A stretch of 64,000 nt of DNA from Clostridia bacterium (lineage in GTDB: Bacteria > Bacillota > Clostridia > Oscillospirales > Acutalibacteraceae). The notes beneath the pieces were generated by a model that was not told where the DNA came from, searched no databases, and saw only the letters and a list, made by a program, of their open reading frames with translations. The position numbers and the translations under genes were made by a program. Shown one piece after another: positions 52,369 through 61,278 of this stretch; the first letter of the stretch is position 1; each line of letters begins with the position of its first letter. The stretch lies in assembly GCA_017403185.1 (NCBI GenBank), contig JAFQON010000011.1, positions 1 through 64,000 on the forward strand, read 5' to 3'.

Positions 52369-53721
52369 TTATTTTGCATCATTTACATCAAATCTGTCGC
52401 CGCATTCGGGGCAGAACTTGGGAGGATTCTTGGGGTCTTCGGGCTTCCAACCGCATTTATCGCACTGATAAAGAGGTGCTGCCTCGGGCTTTTTAGCGCC
52501 GCAGTTGGGGCAGAATTTGCCTTTGTTCACTGCACCGCAGGAACAGGTCCAGCCTTCTTCGGCAGGTTTCTTTGCTCCGCATTCCGTGCAGAAGTTACCG
52601 CTTACGGTTGCTCCGCAAGCACATTTCCAGCCGTTTGCGGGTGCTGCAGGAGCTGCCTGTGCGGGTGCCGCTGCTGCCTGCTGCTGTGCCATCTGCTGCT
52701 GTTGCTGCTGAACGCCCGCATTATACATCTGTGCCGCATTGAAGCCGCCGTTTGCATTCATTGCCATACCCATACCCATGAAGCCCGTGAAGGCGCCTGC
52801 TTCGTTGTTGGCGGCCGCTTCCATTGCATTTGCCTGAGCATCAGTCATTCTGCCTGCCATCATAAACGGATTTGAGCCCATTGTTGCGGCATCTTCCATC
52901 TGATTAATCTTCTGCATATCTTCGGGAGTGAGTGTAATCGGATTAAGTGCAATTGATTCAACGGAAATACCTCTGCGCTCTGTCCATTCAACCTTAAGGG
53001 CAGAATTCATTGCATCCTTAAGCTCTGTTGTATGAGCAGGAATCTGTGCAGGTCTGAGTTCAAGCTCTGTCAACCTTGCAAATGCAGGCTGAAGAGCAGA
53101 GATAAACTCGGTTTTGAGCTGCATATCAATTTCTTCTCTTCTGTATTCATCGCTTACATTGCCTGCAATCTTTGTGTAGAAAAGAAGAGGGTCTGTGATT
53201 TTGTAGGAATAAACACCGTTGCATCTTACCTGCACGGTTCTTGCCATGCCGAGACGCTTGTTCACGACCTCAAACATAAAGGGATTTGCGGTGCCGAACT
53301 TGTTATCAAGAATTTCTTTTGTGTTGAAATAATAAACTCTCTGGTCTTTGCCGGTATCGCCGCCGTATGTAAATCTTTTGCCGATAAGCTTAAAGGTTTC
53401 CTTAATGCTGTCACCGAGTTTGCCCGAGAAAATTGAAGGCTCTGTTGAAGAATCATAGGTGAATTCACCGGGCTCTGCGCAAACCTCAACAATCTTGCCC
53501 TGCTCAACGATAATCATGCACTGACCGTCAGCAACGGCAATACCCGAGCCGTTTGAAATGATGTTGTCGCTGCCCTTGGTGTTGGAGCTTCTGCCGCTGA
53601 TGCGCTTCTGACCTTTCACCATAAGCACATCGTTTTCAAGTGAATCACAGTAGAAAAATTCCTTCCACTGGTCTGCCAATACTCCGCCGAGTGCTCCTAC
53701 TCCTGCTTTAATAAGTCCCAT
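52369..53721 (-). CDS. SPFH-domain protein with C-terminal zinc ribbons (YdjI-like)
   Basis: 450 residues. An N-terminal SPFH-like domain (residues about 20-260, annotated in relatives as virion core protein) is followed by a Met/Gln/Ala-rich linker and three zinc ribbons: CACG...CTECG, CSCG...CPNCG and CDKC...CPECG. This is the plan of B. subtilis YdjI, which interacts with PspA and works with YdjG/YdjH; homologues of the latter two are in the operon at 19515-26300. There is no transmembrane helix, so it is peripheral to the membrane. AAAGGAG precedes the ATG; it lies 15 nt after a sialidase-like gene. Confidence 0.85.
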   Translation of the reverse strand: MGLIKAGVGALGGVLADQWKEFFYCDSLENDVLMVKGQKRISGRSSNTKGSDNIISNGSGIAVADGQCMIIVEQGKIVEVCAEPGEFTYDSSTEPSIFSGKLGDSIKETFKLIGKRFTYGGDTGKDQRVYYFNTKEILDNKFGTANPFMFEVVNKRLGMARTVQVRCNGVYSYKITDPLLFYTKIAGNVSDEYRREEIDMQLKTEFISALQPAFARLTELELRPAQIPAHTTELKDAMNSALKVEWTERRGISVESIALNPITLTPEDMQKINQMEDAATMGSNPFMMAGRMTDAQANAMEAAANNEAGAFTGFMGMGMAMNANGGFNAAQMYNAGVQQQQQQMAQQQAAAAPAQAAPAAPANGWKCACGATVSGNFCTECGAKKPAEEGWTCSCGAVNKGKFCPNCGAKKPEAAPLYQCDKCGWKPEDPKNPPKFCPECGDRFDVNDAK

Positions 53722-53736
53722 AATATAACTCCTTTC

Positions 53737-54996
53737 TTATTTTACAAGTTTATCAACATCGGATAATTTAATTCTCTTTGATACAACATATGTTTTATAT
53801 TTGCCGTCGCTGAGTTTTTCACCGAAGCAGCCGTATGTTGAGGTGACAACCGTATCATCATCAAGCACAACATTGCCGCAATAGCCTGTATCCGCATTTG
53901 CAGAAAGGACAGGCTCTTTCTGGTCAGCAAGATATGTATGAGCAAGCTTTATTCTGTACTGACCCTCTCTGCCGTTTTTGAGATCATCATAGGTGCCAAC
54001 CCATGCAATCCAGCCCTCGCTGAACCAATTATTTTTACCCTTATAATTCTTTTCTGTTTTTTCTTTATCTCTTTCGATTGAACGGAAGGTTATGAACAGC
54101 CTGCCGTCTTTTGTGTAATCCGCCTTATGCCTTTCGCCGTTAAGCGCAGACGGCGCAAAAACGGGCTCTGACCAGGTTTTTCCCTCATCGCTTGAGAATG
54201 AAAGCAGCGAGTTATAATTTTTATTGTTGCTTCTTGCAATAAGGCAGAGCTCATCACCTTTGCCGCAATCAGAACGGACAACCTCGACCTCACACATATT
54301 TGCCTTTTTCTCCATCGCACGGTGCTCGGCAAAATAAGGCTCAGGCTTGCTCCATACGGGCTTGCCGTTTTCAAACGAAAGAATGGTTTTGTAATTCACG
54401 AAATCGGATTCATGAAAAAACGCCATCCATTTATCAACAAATTTCCCGTTTTCCTTAAGCCTTGTGAGAGAAGCCATTGAAACAACGGGTATAACCGTGA
54501 AATCATCCTTTTTGGAGAAACAAAGCTCAAATTCAGACCAGGTTTTTCCTTCATCGTCAGAAAGAGAAAAATTGAAGCCTCCTATTGTCCCCTTGCCGTC
54601 ATGCCAATTCGGATTACCCGATATAAGAAGAATTTTGTCGGGAGTTCCGTCTGCAAATTCAAGGCGGTAAACGGTTGGTGTTTCTCTTGAGGTTTCCCAT
54701 GACTTGGGCATATTTTCAATCTGCGAATCGTATGTTATGCCGCCGTCACGGCTTATGCTGCTTCTTATAGCACCCTTGCCGTGACCCGACGGATATACAT
54801 CAAGAATGCTGCCGTCCTTGAGAAGAATGGCATCGGGATGGCCGAGATAATCAAGACCGTTATCAACAACCGAAAACTCATAAAGATACCTGAGCTCTTC
54901 CGGAGTGTTCTCCGGCATTACATCGAGCCTAACAAGCGGAATGGTGTAATCTCCCGCTCCGTTACGGTATTTTTTTTCAAATATTTTCAGGCACAT
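53737..54996 (-). CDS. Asp-box (BNR) sialidase-like protein
   Basis: A 419-residue beta-propeller with Asp-boxes SRDGGITY, SDDEGKTW and SSDEGKTW. GHPDAILLKDGSILDVYPSGHGKGA near residue 52 and the C-terminal TGYCGNVVLDDDTVVTSTYG are characteristic of a sialidase-superfamily subgroup found with sugar-utilisation genes. No signal peptide, and no FRIP motif. It lies 56 nt downstream of a solute-binding lipoprotein gene and 15 nt before the SPFH gene. It is likely to be a glycosidase; sialic acid specificity is unproven. Confidence 0.72.
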   Translation of the reverse strand: MCLKIFEKKYRNGAGDYTIPLVRLDVMPENTPEELRYLYEFSVVDNGLDYLGHPDAILLKDGSILDVYPSGHGKGAIRSSISRDGGITYDSQIENMPKSWETSRETPTVYRLEFADGTPDKILLISGNPNWHDGKGTIGGFNFSLSDDEGKTWSEFELCFSKKDDFTVIPVVSMASLTRLKENGKFVDKWMAFFHESDFVNYKTILSFENGKPVWSKPEPYFAEHRAMEKKANMCEVEVVRSDCGKGDELCLIARSNNKNYNSLLSFSSDEGKTWSEPVFAPSALNGERHKADYTKDGRLFITFRSIERDKEKTEKNYKGKNNWFSEGWIAWVGTYDDLKNGREGQYRIKLAHTYLADQKEPVLSANADTGYCGNVVLDDDTVVTSTYGCFGEKLSDGKYKTYVVSKRIKLSDVDKLVK

Positions 54997-55052
54997 ATTT
55001 CTTTTCCTTTCACCTTAATAAATTATATTCATTATGCAGATACAGCCGTGAA

Positions 55053-56999
55053 TCATCCGTTCTGATTCCTTTTAAGCAGAGGAATCATATAGGTATATCC
55101 GTCTGCATTGATGTTTCTTGAAAAAGACTCGGGGGCAACTGCAGATGTATTATAAACCGTAACGGTCTGAAGCTGATAAAGCGGGCATTCTATTGCCTGC
55201 TCCATAACAAGCTCCATGAGCTGAGAAGTCAATTTAACCTTGTTTGAGTAGCCTGCCGCACTGCGGATAAGAGAAGTAAGATTATCAATTTCAGGACTGC
55301 TCATACCGGTTTTGTTCAGCTTTCCGTTGCTGTTATAATACTCATATTTATCACACGAATTGCCGTCATACACATTTTCGAGCCACAAATCCGCCTTGCC
55401 CGAAGCAATTGCATTATCAACGCTCTGCTCATCGGCAGCAACAGCATTCAGAACTATTCCTTTTTCGGCAAGAATATTCTTATAAGCTTCAATAACTGTA
55501 TCCGTAAGCTCATCGCCGTTTTTGCAATAATACAGTGACACTTCACTTATCGGCGTGCCGCTGCCCATGCTGTAAACCTTAAAAGCACTGCCGCTGTAAA
55601 ACGGCTCCGTTACATCTGACGGATATTCCTCAAATCTTATGCTCAAGGGTCTCATAAGCCTTGTATAATAAGAACCGATTTGTGTTTCAAGCGCACCGCT
55701 GATATCACACAGCCCCATAAGAGCCTTTCTTTCGGACAAACTAAGAGTTTTGGTGTTAAAAAAGAGCGAGGAATAGTAATTGCAGTCATCAACAAAATAC
55801 CGAACATCTTCACCGTCAAGCCTGCTTACGGTGTCTGCCGTTGCAAGTGTTCTTACAATATCAACATCGCCTGACAACACCTGCTCAATCGGGTCATCGT
55901 CCTCAGAAAGCTCAATAAATTTCAAATAAGAGAATTCGCTTGCTGCCTCGGAATAGTAGCGGTTTGAAGCCATTGAAACGACGCCGTCGGCATAATCTGT
56001 AACGATATAAGCACCCGAACATACTCCGTAACCCTCGGACTCTTTGATTTTTTCGGCTGAGCCCTTGACATATTCCGCACTAAGATATGCTTTTGATACA
56101 AGCAGGGCATTCAACTCGGCTATGGCATTTATATTTTTGGAATTAAAAAGCACGGTACAGGTATAATCATTTACTTTTTTTATTCCTTCAATACCTGCTA
56201 CATCTATGCCGTCAGAGTAGTTTTCATCAATGTATTCTGAATACAGACGGTCTCTGTACCAATTCTCGGGATTATATTCAAGCGGATTGCTTTCTGCCTC
56301 TGCAAGAGCAACAAGCCTGATAACTCTTTTCTCCGAAGGACTGCTTCCGAGGTCTGAAATCGCCTCTTCATAGCCGTTTTTTATCAAGCGCTCTCTCCAT
56401 GATAAACCTGAAGGTGATGCGGAATCAAGGTTGCCGTCAAACCTGCCCTCAAGCATCGTTTCGGCAAGATAATCGGTATAATCATCCGCTGAAATTGATG
56501 AAACTGTGTATTCTTCTTTAACCGTTTGCTCAATCTCATCAACAGATGAGCGATAGTTTTCATCATCAAAATAGTATTCCTTAAGCCCGACGATATCGTT
56601 CAGATACCAGTCGGAATAAGTTCCGTCATAGGTTGCATCGGCTATAAAATGATAGAAAAATATAACATCGTCAATTGTTATGTTTGTGCCGTCTGAAAAA
56701 TACAGGTTTTCATTAATGGAAACAGTATATTTAACCTGATTTTCTCCATGAAACTCATACGATATTCCGCCGCTGTGATTGACAAGCTTGTTGTCGCCGT
56801 CTTTTCGCTGAATGCTTCTGAACATCTGCGACACAACCTCACGGTCCGCATTGCTTTGAGCATAAAATGGGTTAAACACTCCGCCAAGACCGCTGACACC
56901 CACCTTGAGCGTGGATGAGCCCTCCGCACCTTTGCAGCAAGGCAATATAACAATCAAAAAACAGCATATCAATGCCGTGAATGCCTTCAATTTTTTCAT
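55053..56999 (-). CDS. ABC-transporter substrate-binding lipoprotein (family 5)
   Basis: 648 residues. The lipoprotein-type signal ends near VILPCC (Cys21/22). The SBP_bac_5 domain is clear (VFNPFYAQSNADREVVSQMF; VKYTVSINENLYFSDGTNITIDDVIFFYHF), a family that captures oligopeptides, nickel or some glycans. No permease or ATPase genes are adjacent, so it either uses a complex encoded elsewhere or acts as a sensor. An insert at residues 130-260 makes it longer than typical members (about 500-550). GAGGATG precedes the ATG. It is in line with the sialidase-like gene downstream. Confidence 0.85.
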   Translation of the reverse strand: MKKLKAFTALICCFLIVILPCCKGAEGSSTLKVGVSGLGGVFNPFYAQSNADREVVSQMFRSIQRKDGDNKLVNHSGGISYEFHGENQVKYTVSINENLYFSDGTNITIDDVIFFYHFIADATYDGTYSDWYLNDIVGLKEYYFDDENYRSSVDEIEQTVKEEYTVSSISADDYTDYLAETMLEGRFDGNLDSASPSGLSWRERLIKNGYEEAISDLGSSPSEKRVIRLVALAEAESNPLEYNPENWYRDRLYSEYIDENYSDGIDVAGIEGIKKVNDYTCTVLFNSKNINAIAELNALLVSKAYLSAEYVKGSAEKIKESEGYGVCSGAYIVTDYADGVVSMASNRYYSEAASEFSYLKFIELSEDDDPIEQVLSGDVDIVRTLATADTVSRLDGEDVRYFVDDCNYYSSLFFNTKTLSLSERKALMGLCDISGALETQIGSYYTRLMRPLSIRFEEYPSDVTEPFYSGSAFKVYSMGSGTPISEVSLYYCKNGDELTDTVIEAYKNILAEKGIVLNAVAADEQSVDNAIASGKADLWLENVYDGNSCDKYEYYNSNGKLNKTGMSSPEIDNLTSLIRSAAGYSNKVKLTSQLMELVMEQAIECPLYQLQTVTVYNTSAVAPESFSRNINADGYTYMIPLLKRNQNG

Positions 57000-57034
57000 A
57001 AGGTAAATACATCCTCATTGTATTTTATAATGAT

Positions 57035-57063
57035 ATTTTACCACATTGAATGTTCAGATACAA
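57035..57063 (-). promoter_or_regulatory. Sigma-A promoter of the substrate-binding protein gene
   Basis: On the minus strand, -35 TTGTAT (57058-57063), 17-nt spacer, -10 TAAAAT (57035-57040), 36 nt before the ATG. Confidence 0.6.
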
Positions 57064-57084
57064 TAACAATTTATTAATTTTATA

Positions 57085-57122
57085 GTATAAAAAAGCGCCT
57101 TTCTGTTGTGAAAGGCGCTTTT
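57085..57122 (-). terminator. Rho-independent terminator of the SDR gene
   Basis: A perfect 13-bp stem AAAAGCGCCTTTC/GAAAGGCGCTTTT (57091-57103 with 57110-57122). On the minus strand it is followed by TTATACTA. It lies 10 nt after the SDR stop. Confidence 0.9.
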
Positions 57123-57131
57123 GCATTATGT

Positions 57132-58679
57132 TTAGTTCTTATATTCCTTGAAATCCTTGTAGATTTCTTCAGTGTAAACATTGTTTTCGCTCTTGTCATG
57201 AAGAGGATACCAAACCTGAGCAAAGAAGGGGTTAACCTTTGCTTCATCGTCATATGCCCAGCGGAACTTCTTCTGCTCAGCCTTTTCAAGGCTTGAGGGA
57301 AGCTCTTCGGGGCACCAGTGACCGCCGCGAAGAACAAGGTTGGGTGACATCATGAACTCGTGACCGTGTGCACACTTCCAAAGAACGGGAGTATACATAT
57401 CAACAATTTCTGTTGCAAGGCATTCGCCGCCTCTGAAAGCAGCAGCCTTTTTGAGGTCTTCAATTGTGAGTGAATTGAAATCTTTGCTCTCATCGTAGCC
57501 GTGGTCAAGCACACGAGCTTCTGCAGGATTGTCATTGGGACGGTAAACATTAACCTTGCTCCAATCGCTGCCGATAGCATCCCATTTCTCCTTTGAACCA
57601 ACATAAGCGTTGATTCTGGGAGTAACATTGTTTTCTCTCCACCAAAGAGTACCGTAAACGGGAGTTTTTGCAATCTTCTTCATTACAGGCTTAACTGCGA
57701 ATGAGAAGGGCTTTGCAAGAAAAGCAAGCTTATAGAACCATTCAACCTTATCCATCATGCTCTTGAAATACTGCTGAATGGGAACATTGGCACGGAAATG
57801 GAGGTAGTTCTCAAGAACATCTGAGTCAAGATACCACTGACCGTGGAAATTACGGGTGATGAACCAATCGGGGTCAAAGAGCTTTTTGGGATCGCCGATA
57901 CCAAGACCGTACTTGCCGAGAAGAAGCTCTTCAAATTCCATATTTGTGATTCTGTATTCGGCGCCTGAACCGATGTTATAGAATCTTCTCCAGAACTCTT
58001 CGGGAACATCGTCACCGCAAACATTCACGAGAAGACGGCCTGAATCTTCAACTGTTGCCCACTCAAGAACACCGTTGATAACAACATGGTACATAATAGG
58101 CTCCATGTTCTTGAGGATTTCAGGGTAAAGGATACCTGACTGACGGAGTGAAACCCAATGCTTAAGACCTGACTCTGCAAAAACAGATTCAGCAATAACC
58201 TTTGATGTTGCGTAGTGGTCATAAACGCTGATTTTGATGGGGTCGCCTGTACGAGCCCAGTGGATGGGGTCATCTCTTTCGCCTGTTTCTGCAACAGTGC
58301 CGATGTAAACAACCTTGATATCGTCAGCGTTGGGCTGAGCCTTGACTGCATTAACAATATTCTTTGCTGCGCCTACATTGGTCTTGATTGTGCCGATGGG
58401 ATAATAGTCGGCTGAAGGTGAAACCATACCGCCTACATGAAGAACATAGTCTGCACCGGTTACGCATTCAAGAACGCTGTCATAATTTTTAAGGTCGCCC
58501 CAAACGATCTTAACTGAAGGATCGTTCATATAAGGAGCAAACTGCTTTCTGTTCTTTTCGCTGTCACGAAGAAGAACAACAATGTTGAACTTATCCTTTT
58601 TAGCGTAGAACTGGTTAAAGCCTTCCCAACCCATTGTACCCGAAGCACCGGTCAGGAACACGGTCTTTTTCTGTGCCAT
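57132..58679 (-). CDS. Extended SDR (epimerase/dehydratase type) with C-terminal treble-clef-like domain
   Basis: 515 residues. Residues 1-330 are an NAD-dependent extended SDR (VFLTGASGTMGWEGF for NAD; YDHYATSKVIAE as the catalytic Tyr-x3-Lys). A C-terminal segment (about 420-470) reads GGECLATEIVD...LWKCAHGHEF...GGHWCPEE. This looks like the zinc-knuckle (treble-clef) repeat found beside some DNA-modifying enzymes, but the last Cys of the usual WCPxC is replaced by Glu, so the zinc site is probably lost. It is likely a sugar-nucleotide or sugar-acid enzyme with a structural tail. GGAGGAAA fixes the ATG at 58679. Confidence 0.8.
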   Translation of the reverse strand: MAQKKTVFLTGASGTMGWEGFNQFYAKKDKFNIVVLLRDSEKNRKQFAPYMNDPSVKIVWGDLKNYDSVLECVTGADYVLHVGGMVSPSADYYPIGTIKTNVGAAKNIVNAVKAQPNADDIKVVYIGTVAETGERDDPIHWARTGDPIKISVYDHYATSKVIAESVFAESGLKHWVSLRQSGILYPEILKNMEPIMYHVVINGVLEWATVEDSGRLLVNVCGDDVPEEFWRRFYNIGSGAEYRITNMEFEELLLGKYGLGIGDPKKLFDPDWFITRNFHGQWYLDSDVLENYLHFRANVPIQQYFKSMMDKVEWFYKLAFLAKPFSFAVKPVMKKIAKTPVYGTLWWRENNVTPRINAYVGSKEKWDAIGSDWSKVNVYRPNDNPAEARVLDHGYDESKDFNSLTIEDLKKAAAFRGGECLATEIVDMYTPVLWKCAHGHEFMMSPNLVLRGGHWCPEELPSSLEKAEQKKFRWAYDDEAKVNPFFAQVWYPLHDKSENNVYTEEIYKDFKEYKN

Positions 58680-58727
58680 TTCGATTTCCTCCAAAAAATT
58701 TATTTTTCGCCAAAATGTAACAATATG

Positions 58728-58756
58728 ATTTTATCACAAAAAAACATATAAATCAA
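58728..58756 (-). promoter_or_regulatory. Sigma-A promoter of the SDR gene
   Basis: On the minus strand, -35 TTGATT (58751-58756), 17-nt spacer, -10 TAAAAT (58728-58733), 49 nt before the ATG. Confidence 0.6.
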
Positions 58757-58793
58757 TATCGTTTTTAGAGTTATATGTTCATTTTTGTAACAA

Positions 58794-59717
58794 TCAGCCT
58801 ACATTTAACATCTCTTTAACCATATTTTCAAGCATATACATTTCTTCTATCTCTCTTTTGTTTGCTTCGGTGAAGAGAGAAGCATCCTTGACACGGCACT
58901 TATAACCGATGTCAACGCCGCAAAGGCCAAGGTGGTACTTTGCATTCACGGGATACATCTGGCATTCAGCAAGAGATGCGAAACCGAGGAAAGCCTGCAT
59001 TTTCTCAGCCTTTTCGGGTTCAGCTTCAAAGTTTTTGCAAAGCCACGAATAAAGCTCGGGGTGGAAGTTGCCCATAACACCTGAGAAGCCTGCACAGCCT
59101 GCCTTGAGCGACTCAAGAAGAATCGCTGAGTTTGCATTATAAATCTTAAGACCGAGACCCTCGACAGCCTTGAGCTTTTCTTTGATTTCGCCGATGCGGC
59201 AGCAGGTATCCTTAAGGAATTTGAGCCTGCCGTCAAGAGCGCATTCCCTGAGAGTTTCGGGAGCCATAAGACGCTTGTAAGGATAAGGACATTCATAAAT
59301 GCCGAGACCGATTTCGGGGATTGAGGAAACCATTTTGTGATAGTTTTTAAGGAAAACGGTGTCATCCTCATCCTGCTTTGCAAAACGGTTGGCAATAAAT
59401 ACATATGCGTCAATGCCCTCTGCTATAAACGCATTTGCTTCATATATCTGCCTGTCAAGCTCGTCTGCCGTGTGACCCGATGCAACAACGCTCATATCGG
59501 CAGGCTTGTTTTTCATAATGAATTTAAGAAGCTCAAGTCTCTCCTCAAAAGAAAGGAAGAAAATTTCGCTTGACTGACAAATTGCAAAAATGCCGTCAAC
59601 TCCCTTGTCATGATACCACTCAAGCATTTTGAGAACGCCGTTATAATCGATTCTGTTATCTTCCGTAAAAGGGGTTACCATTGTCGGGTAAACACCATCG
59701 GGAATATTCTTTATCAT
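58794..59717 (-). CDS. DapA/NanA-superfamily lyase (N-acetylneuraminate-lyase-like)
   Basis: 307 residues of the Schiff-base aldolase family: GVYPTMVTPFTEDNRIDYNG at the start, Tyr141 in GIYECPYP and the Schiff-base Lys169 in LKFLKDTC. The substrate loop that reads GTTGE in DapA is CQSSE here (residues 47-51), which argues against lysine synthesis; a true dapA exists at 43921. With three sialidase-like genes in the window, cleavage of a sialic-acid-like keto sugar acid is plausible but unproven. GGAGTGACTG precedes the ATG. Confidence 0.82.
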   Translation of the reverse strand: MIKNIPDGVYPTMVTPFTEDNRIDYNGVLKMLEWYHDKGVDGIFAICQSSEIFFLSFEERLELLKFIMKNKPADMSVVASGHTADELDRQIYEANAFIAEGIDAYVFIANRFAKQDEDDTVFLKNYHKMVSSIPEIGLGIYECPYPYKRLMAPETLRECALDGRLKFLKDTCCRIGEIKEKLKAVEGLGLKIYNANSAILLESLKAGCAGFSGVMGNFHPELYSWLCKNFEAEPEKAEKMQAFLGFASLAECQMYPVNAKYHLGLCGVDIGYKCRVKDASLFTEANKREIEEMYMLENMVKEMLNVG

Positions 59718-59739
59718 TTCTTTCAGTCACTCCAAAAAT

Positions 59740-59769
59740 TAAAATAATGCGGCAGATATCTACCGCATT
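59740..59769 (-). terminator. Rho-independent terminator of the spoIIA operon
   Basis: A perfect 7-bp stem AATGCGG/CCGCATT (59746-59752 with 59763-59769). On the minus strand it is followed by ATTTTAATTTTT. It overlaps the presumed start region of the next gene. Confidence 0.7.
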
Positions 59770-59771
59770 TA

Positions 59772-59800
59772 AGTTTAATATTTATGCACTGATTTGTCAA
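59772..59800 (-). promoter_or_regulatory. Candidate sigma-A promoter of the DapA/NanA-like gene
   Basis: On the minus strand, perfect -35 TTGACA (59795-59800), 17-nt spacer, -10 TAAACT (59772-59777). The predicted start falls on the sigF terminator stem. Confidence 0.5.
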
Positions 59801-59802
59801 TG

Positions 59803-60468
59803 CTATGTGGTCAATTTTTTTCTTATTTGTTCAAGAATAACCTTTTCCCGCCTTGAAACCTGCACCTGAGTCATACCGAGCCTGACTGCGGTTTTGGATT
59901 GAGTAAGTCCGCCGTAATACCTCAGCTCAATCATCTCTCTGTCCCGCCCGTCAAGAGATTCAAGCACCTGCCTGAGTGCAAGAAAATCTGATATCTCATC
60001 TTCGGGCGAATTAACCGGAATATCGAGCTGCCCCTCTCCGTCCTCGGAAGCGGTAAGCGAAACGGCAGGCATGGATGCGTTAAGCAGCATCGCCGCCTCG
60101 GCAGCCTCTATGCCAAGGCTTTCGGCAAGTTCGCTTATCGTGGGCTCTCTGCCAAGCTCAACAGCAATTTCTTCCTTTCTTTTAACAGCGACTCTTGATT
60201 TTTCTTTGACAGCCCGTCCGACCTTGACCGTTCCACCGTCACGGAAAATCCGCTTGATTTCTCCGAGAATCACAGGCACAGCGTAGGTTGAAAAAGAAAA
60301 ACCTCTTGACGCATCAAAATTGTCAGCCGCCTTTATAAGACCCACGCAGCCTGCCTGAAACATATCATCGTATTCCGCTCCCCTGCCCTTAAAACGGTTT
60401 GCGCAGGCATAAACAAGGCCGAGATTATCTTCAACAAGCTTGTTTCTCTCAACCTTGGATTCAATCAT
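59803..60468 (-). CDS. sigF: Sporulation sigma factor SigF (SpoIIAC)
   Basis: 221 residues from the ATG at 60468, which overlaps the spoIIAB stop by 8 nt. Sigma-F drives early forespore transcription. Region 2 (LVEDNLGLVYACANRFKGRGAEYDDMFQAGCVGLIKAADNF...FSTYAVPVILGEIKR), region 3 (RVAVKRKEEIAVELGREPTISELAESLG) and region 4 (LDGRDREMIELRYYGGLTQSKTAVRLGMTQVQVSRREK) are all present. It is last gene of spoIIAA-AB-AC. The longer frame to 60573 lies in spoIIAB. Confidence 0.96.
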   Translation of the reverse strand: MIESKVERNKLVEDNLGLVYACANRFKGRGAEYDDMFQAGCVGLIKAADNFDASRGFSFSTYAVPVILGEIKRIFRDGGTVKVGRAVKEKSRVAVKRKEEIAVELGREPTISELAESLGIEAAEAAMLLNASMPAVSLTASEDGEGQLDIPVNSPEDEISDFLALRQVLESLDGRDREMIELRYYGGLTQSKTAVRLGMTQVQVSRREKVILEQIRKKLTT

Positions 60469-60904
60469 TTTCCGCACCGCGTGAGCTGAACTTTTTTTCA
60501 AGAACAACCGTTGTTCCTTTACCCGGCTTTGACAAAACTCTGATTTTGTCGCAGAAGCTTTCCATAACAGCAAAGCCGAGACCCGCTCTTTCTCCGCCGG
60601 AAGTGGTAAAAAGCGGCTCCATTGCCTGCTTAATATTTTCGATTCCGCAGCCCTTGTCTTTTATTCTGACTCTGAACAATCTGTTTTCATAAATCGTTGC
60701 GGTTATATGGATTTTGCCCACATTTTCGGGATATGCGTGAACAATGCAGTTTGTAACCGCTTCGCTGACTGCTGTTTTTATATCTGAAATTTCTTCAATA
60801 TTCGGGTCAAGCTGAGCTGCAAAGGCTGCAACCGCCGCTCTTGCAAACGCTTCATTTACCGAGCGGCTTTCAATCTGCAGTTTCATTTCATTAATGGGTT
60901 TCAT
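60461..60904 (-). CDS. spoIIAB: Anti-sigma-F factor / serine kinase SpoIIAB
   Basis: 147 residues. A GHKL-type ATPase with N-box EAVTNCIVHAYPEN, G1 KDKGCGIEN and G2 GGERAGLGFAVM. It binds and inhibits sigma-F and phosphorylates SpoIIAA. It overlaps sigF by 8 nt and starts 4 nt after spoIIAA, a coupled arrangement that fixes subunit ratios. Confidence 0.97.
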   Translation of the reverse strand: MKPINEMKLQIESRSVNEAFARAAVAAFAAQLDPNIEEISDIKTAVSEAVTNCIVHAYPENVGKIHITATIYENRLFRVRIKDKGCGIENIKQAMEPLFTTSGGERAGLGFAVMESFCDKIRVLSKPGKGTTVVLEKKFSSRGAEND

Positions 60905-60908
60905 TATT

Positions 60909-61226
60909 TCACTTCCTTTTTCTTTTTAAAGTTACAAGCTTTTCGAGCCCTGCAAGCTGCATCATGGAATAAAGCCTGCCCGAGAGATTGATTACCTCAA
61001 CATTTCCGCCGTAGCTTTCAACTATTTTGTATCTTCCGAGAACAAAGCCGATTCCCGAGCTGTCCATAAAAGTGACATCACCGAAATCGAGGCGTACAGT
61101 CGGCGTTAAAGATGACTGAATCGCTTCATCCGCCTCAAGCCTGAAAACTGCGGCATTATGATGGTCAATTTCTCCCGTAAGCTCAATTGTCAACCGCATT
61201 GGTTCCGCTGTAATTCTGATTGCCAT
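60909..61226 (-). CDS. spoIIAA: Anti-anti-sigma factor SpoIIAA
   Basis: 105 residues, STAS domain. VTFMDSSGIGFVLGRYK contains the Ser phosphorylated by SpoIIAB; when unphosphorylated it frees sigma-F. AAGGAGTGA precedes the ATG. It is first gene of the operon; a hairpin at 61250-61277 lies just upstream. Confidence 0.97.
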   Translation of the reverse strand: MAIRITAEPMRLTIELTGEIDHHNAAVFRLEADEAIQSSLTPTVRLDFGDVTFMDSSGIGFVLGRYKIVESYGGNVEVINLSGRLYSMMQLAGLEKLVTLKRKRK

Positions 61227-61243
61227 TTTTTCACTCCTTAAAA

Positions 61244-61277
61244 TTTAAAAATCCCTTATCAACAAGGATAAGGGATT
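61244..61277 (-). terminator. Rho-independent terminator of folC, overlapping the spoIIA promoter region
   Basis: A perfect 11-bp stem AATCCCTTATC/GATAAGGGATT (61250-61260 with 61267-61277). On the minus strand it is followed by TTTAAATTTT. It lies only 18 nt before the spoIIAA ribosome region. Confidence 0.75.
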
Positions 61278-61278
61278 G

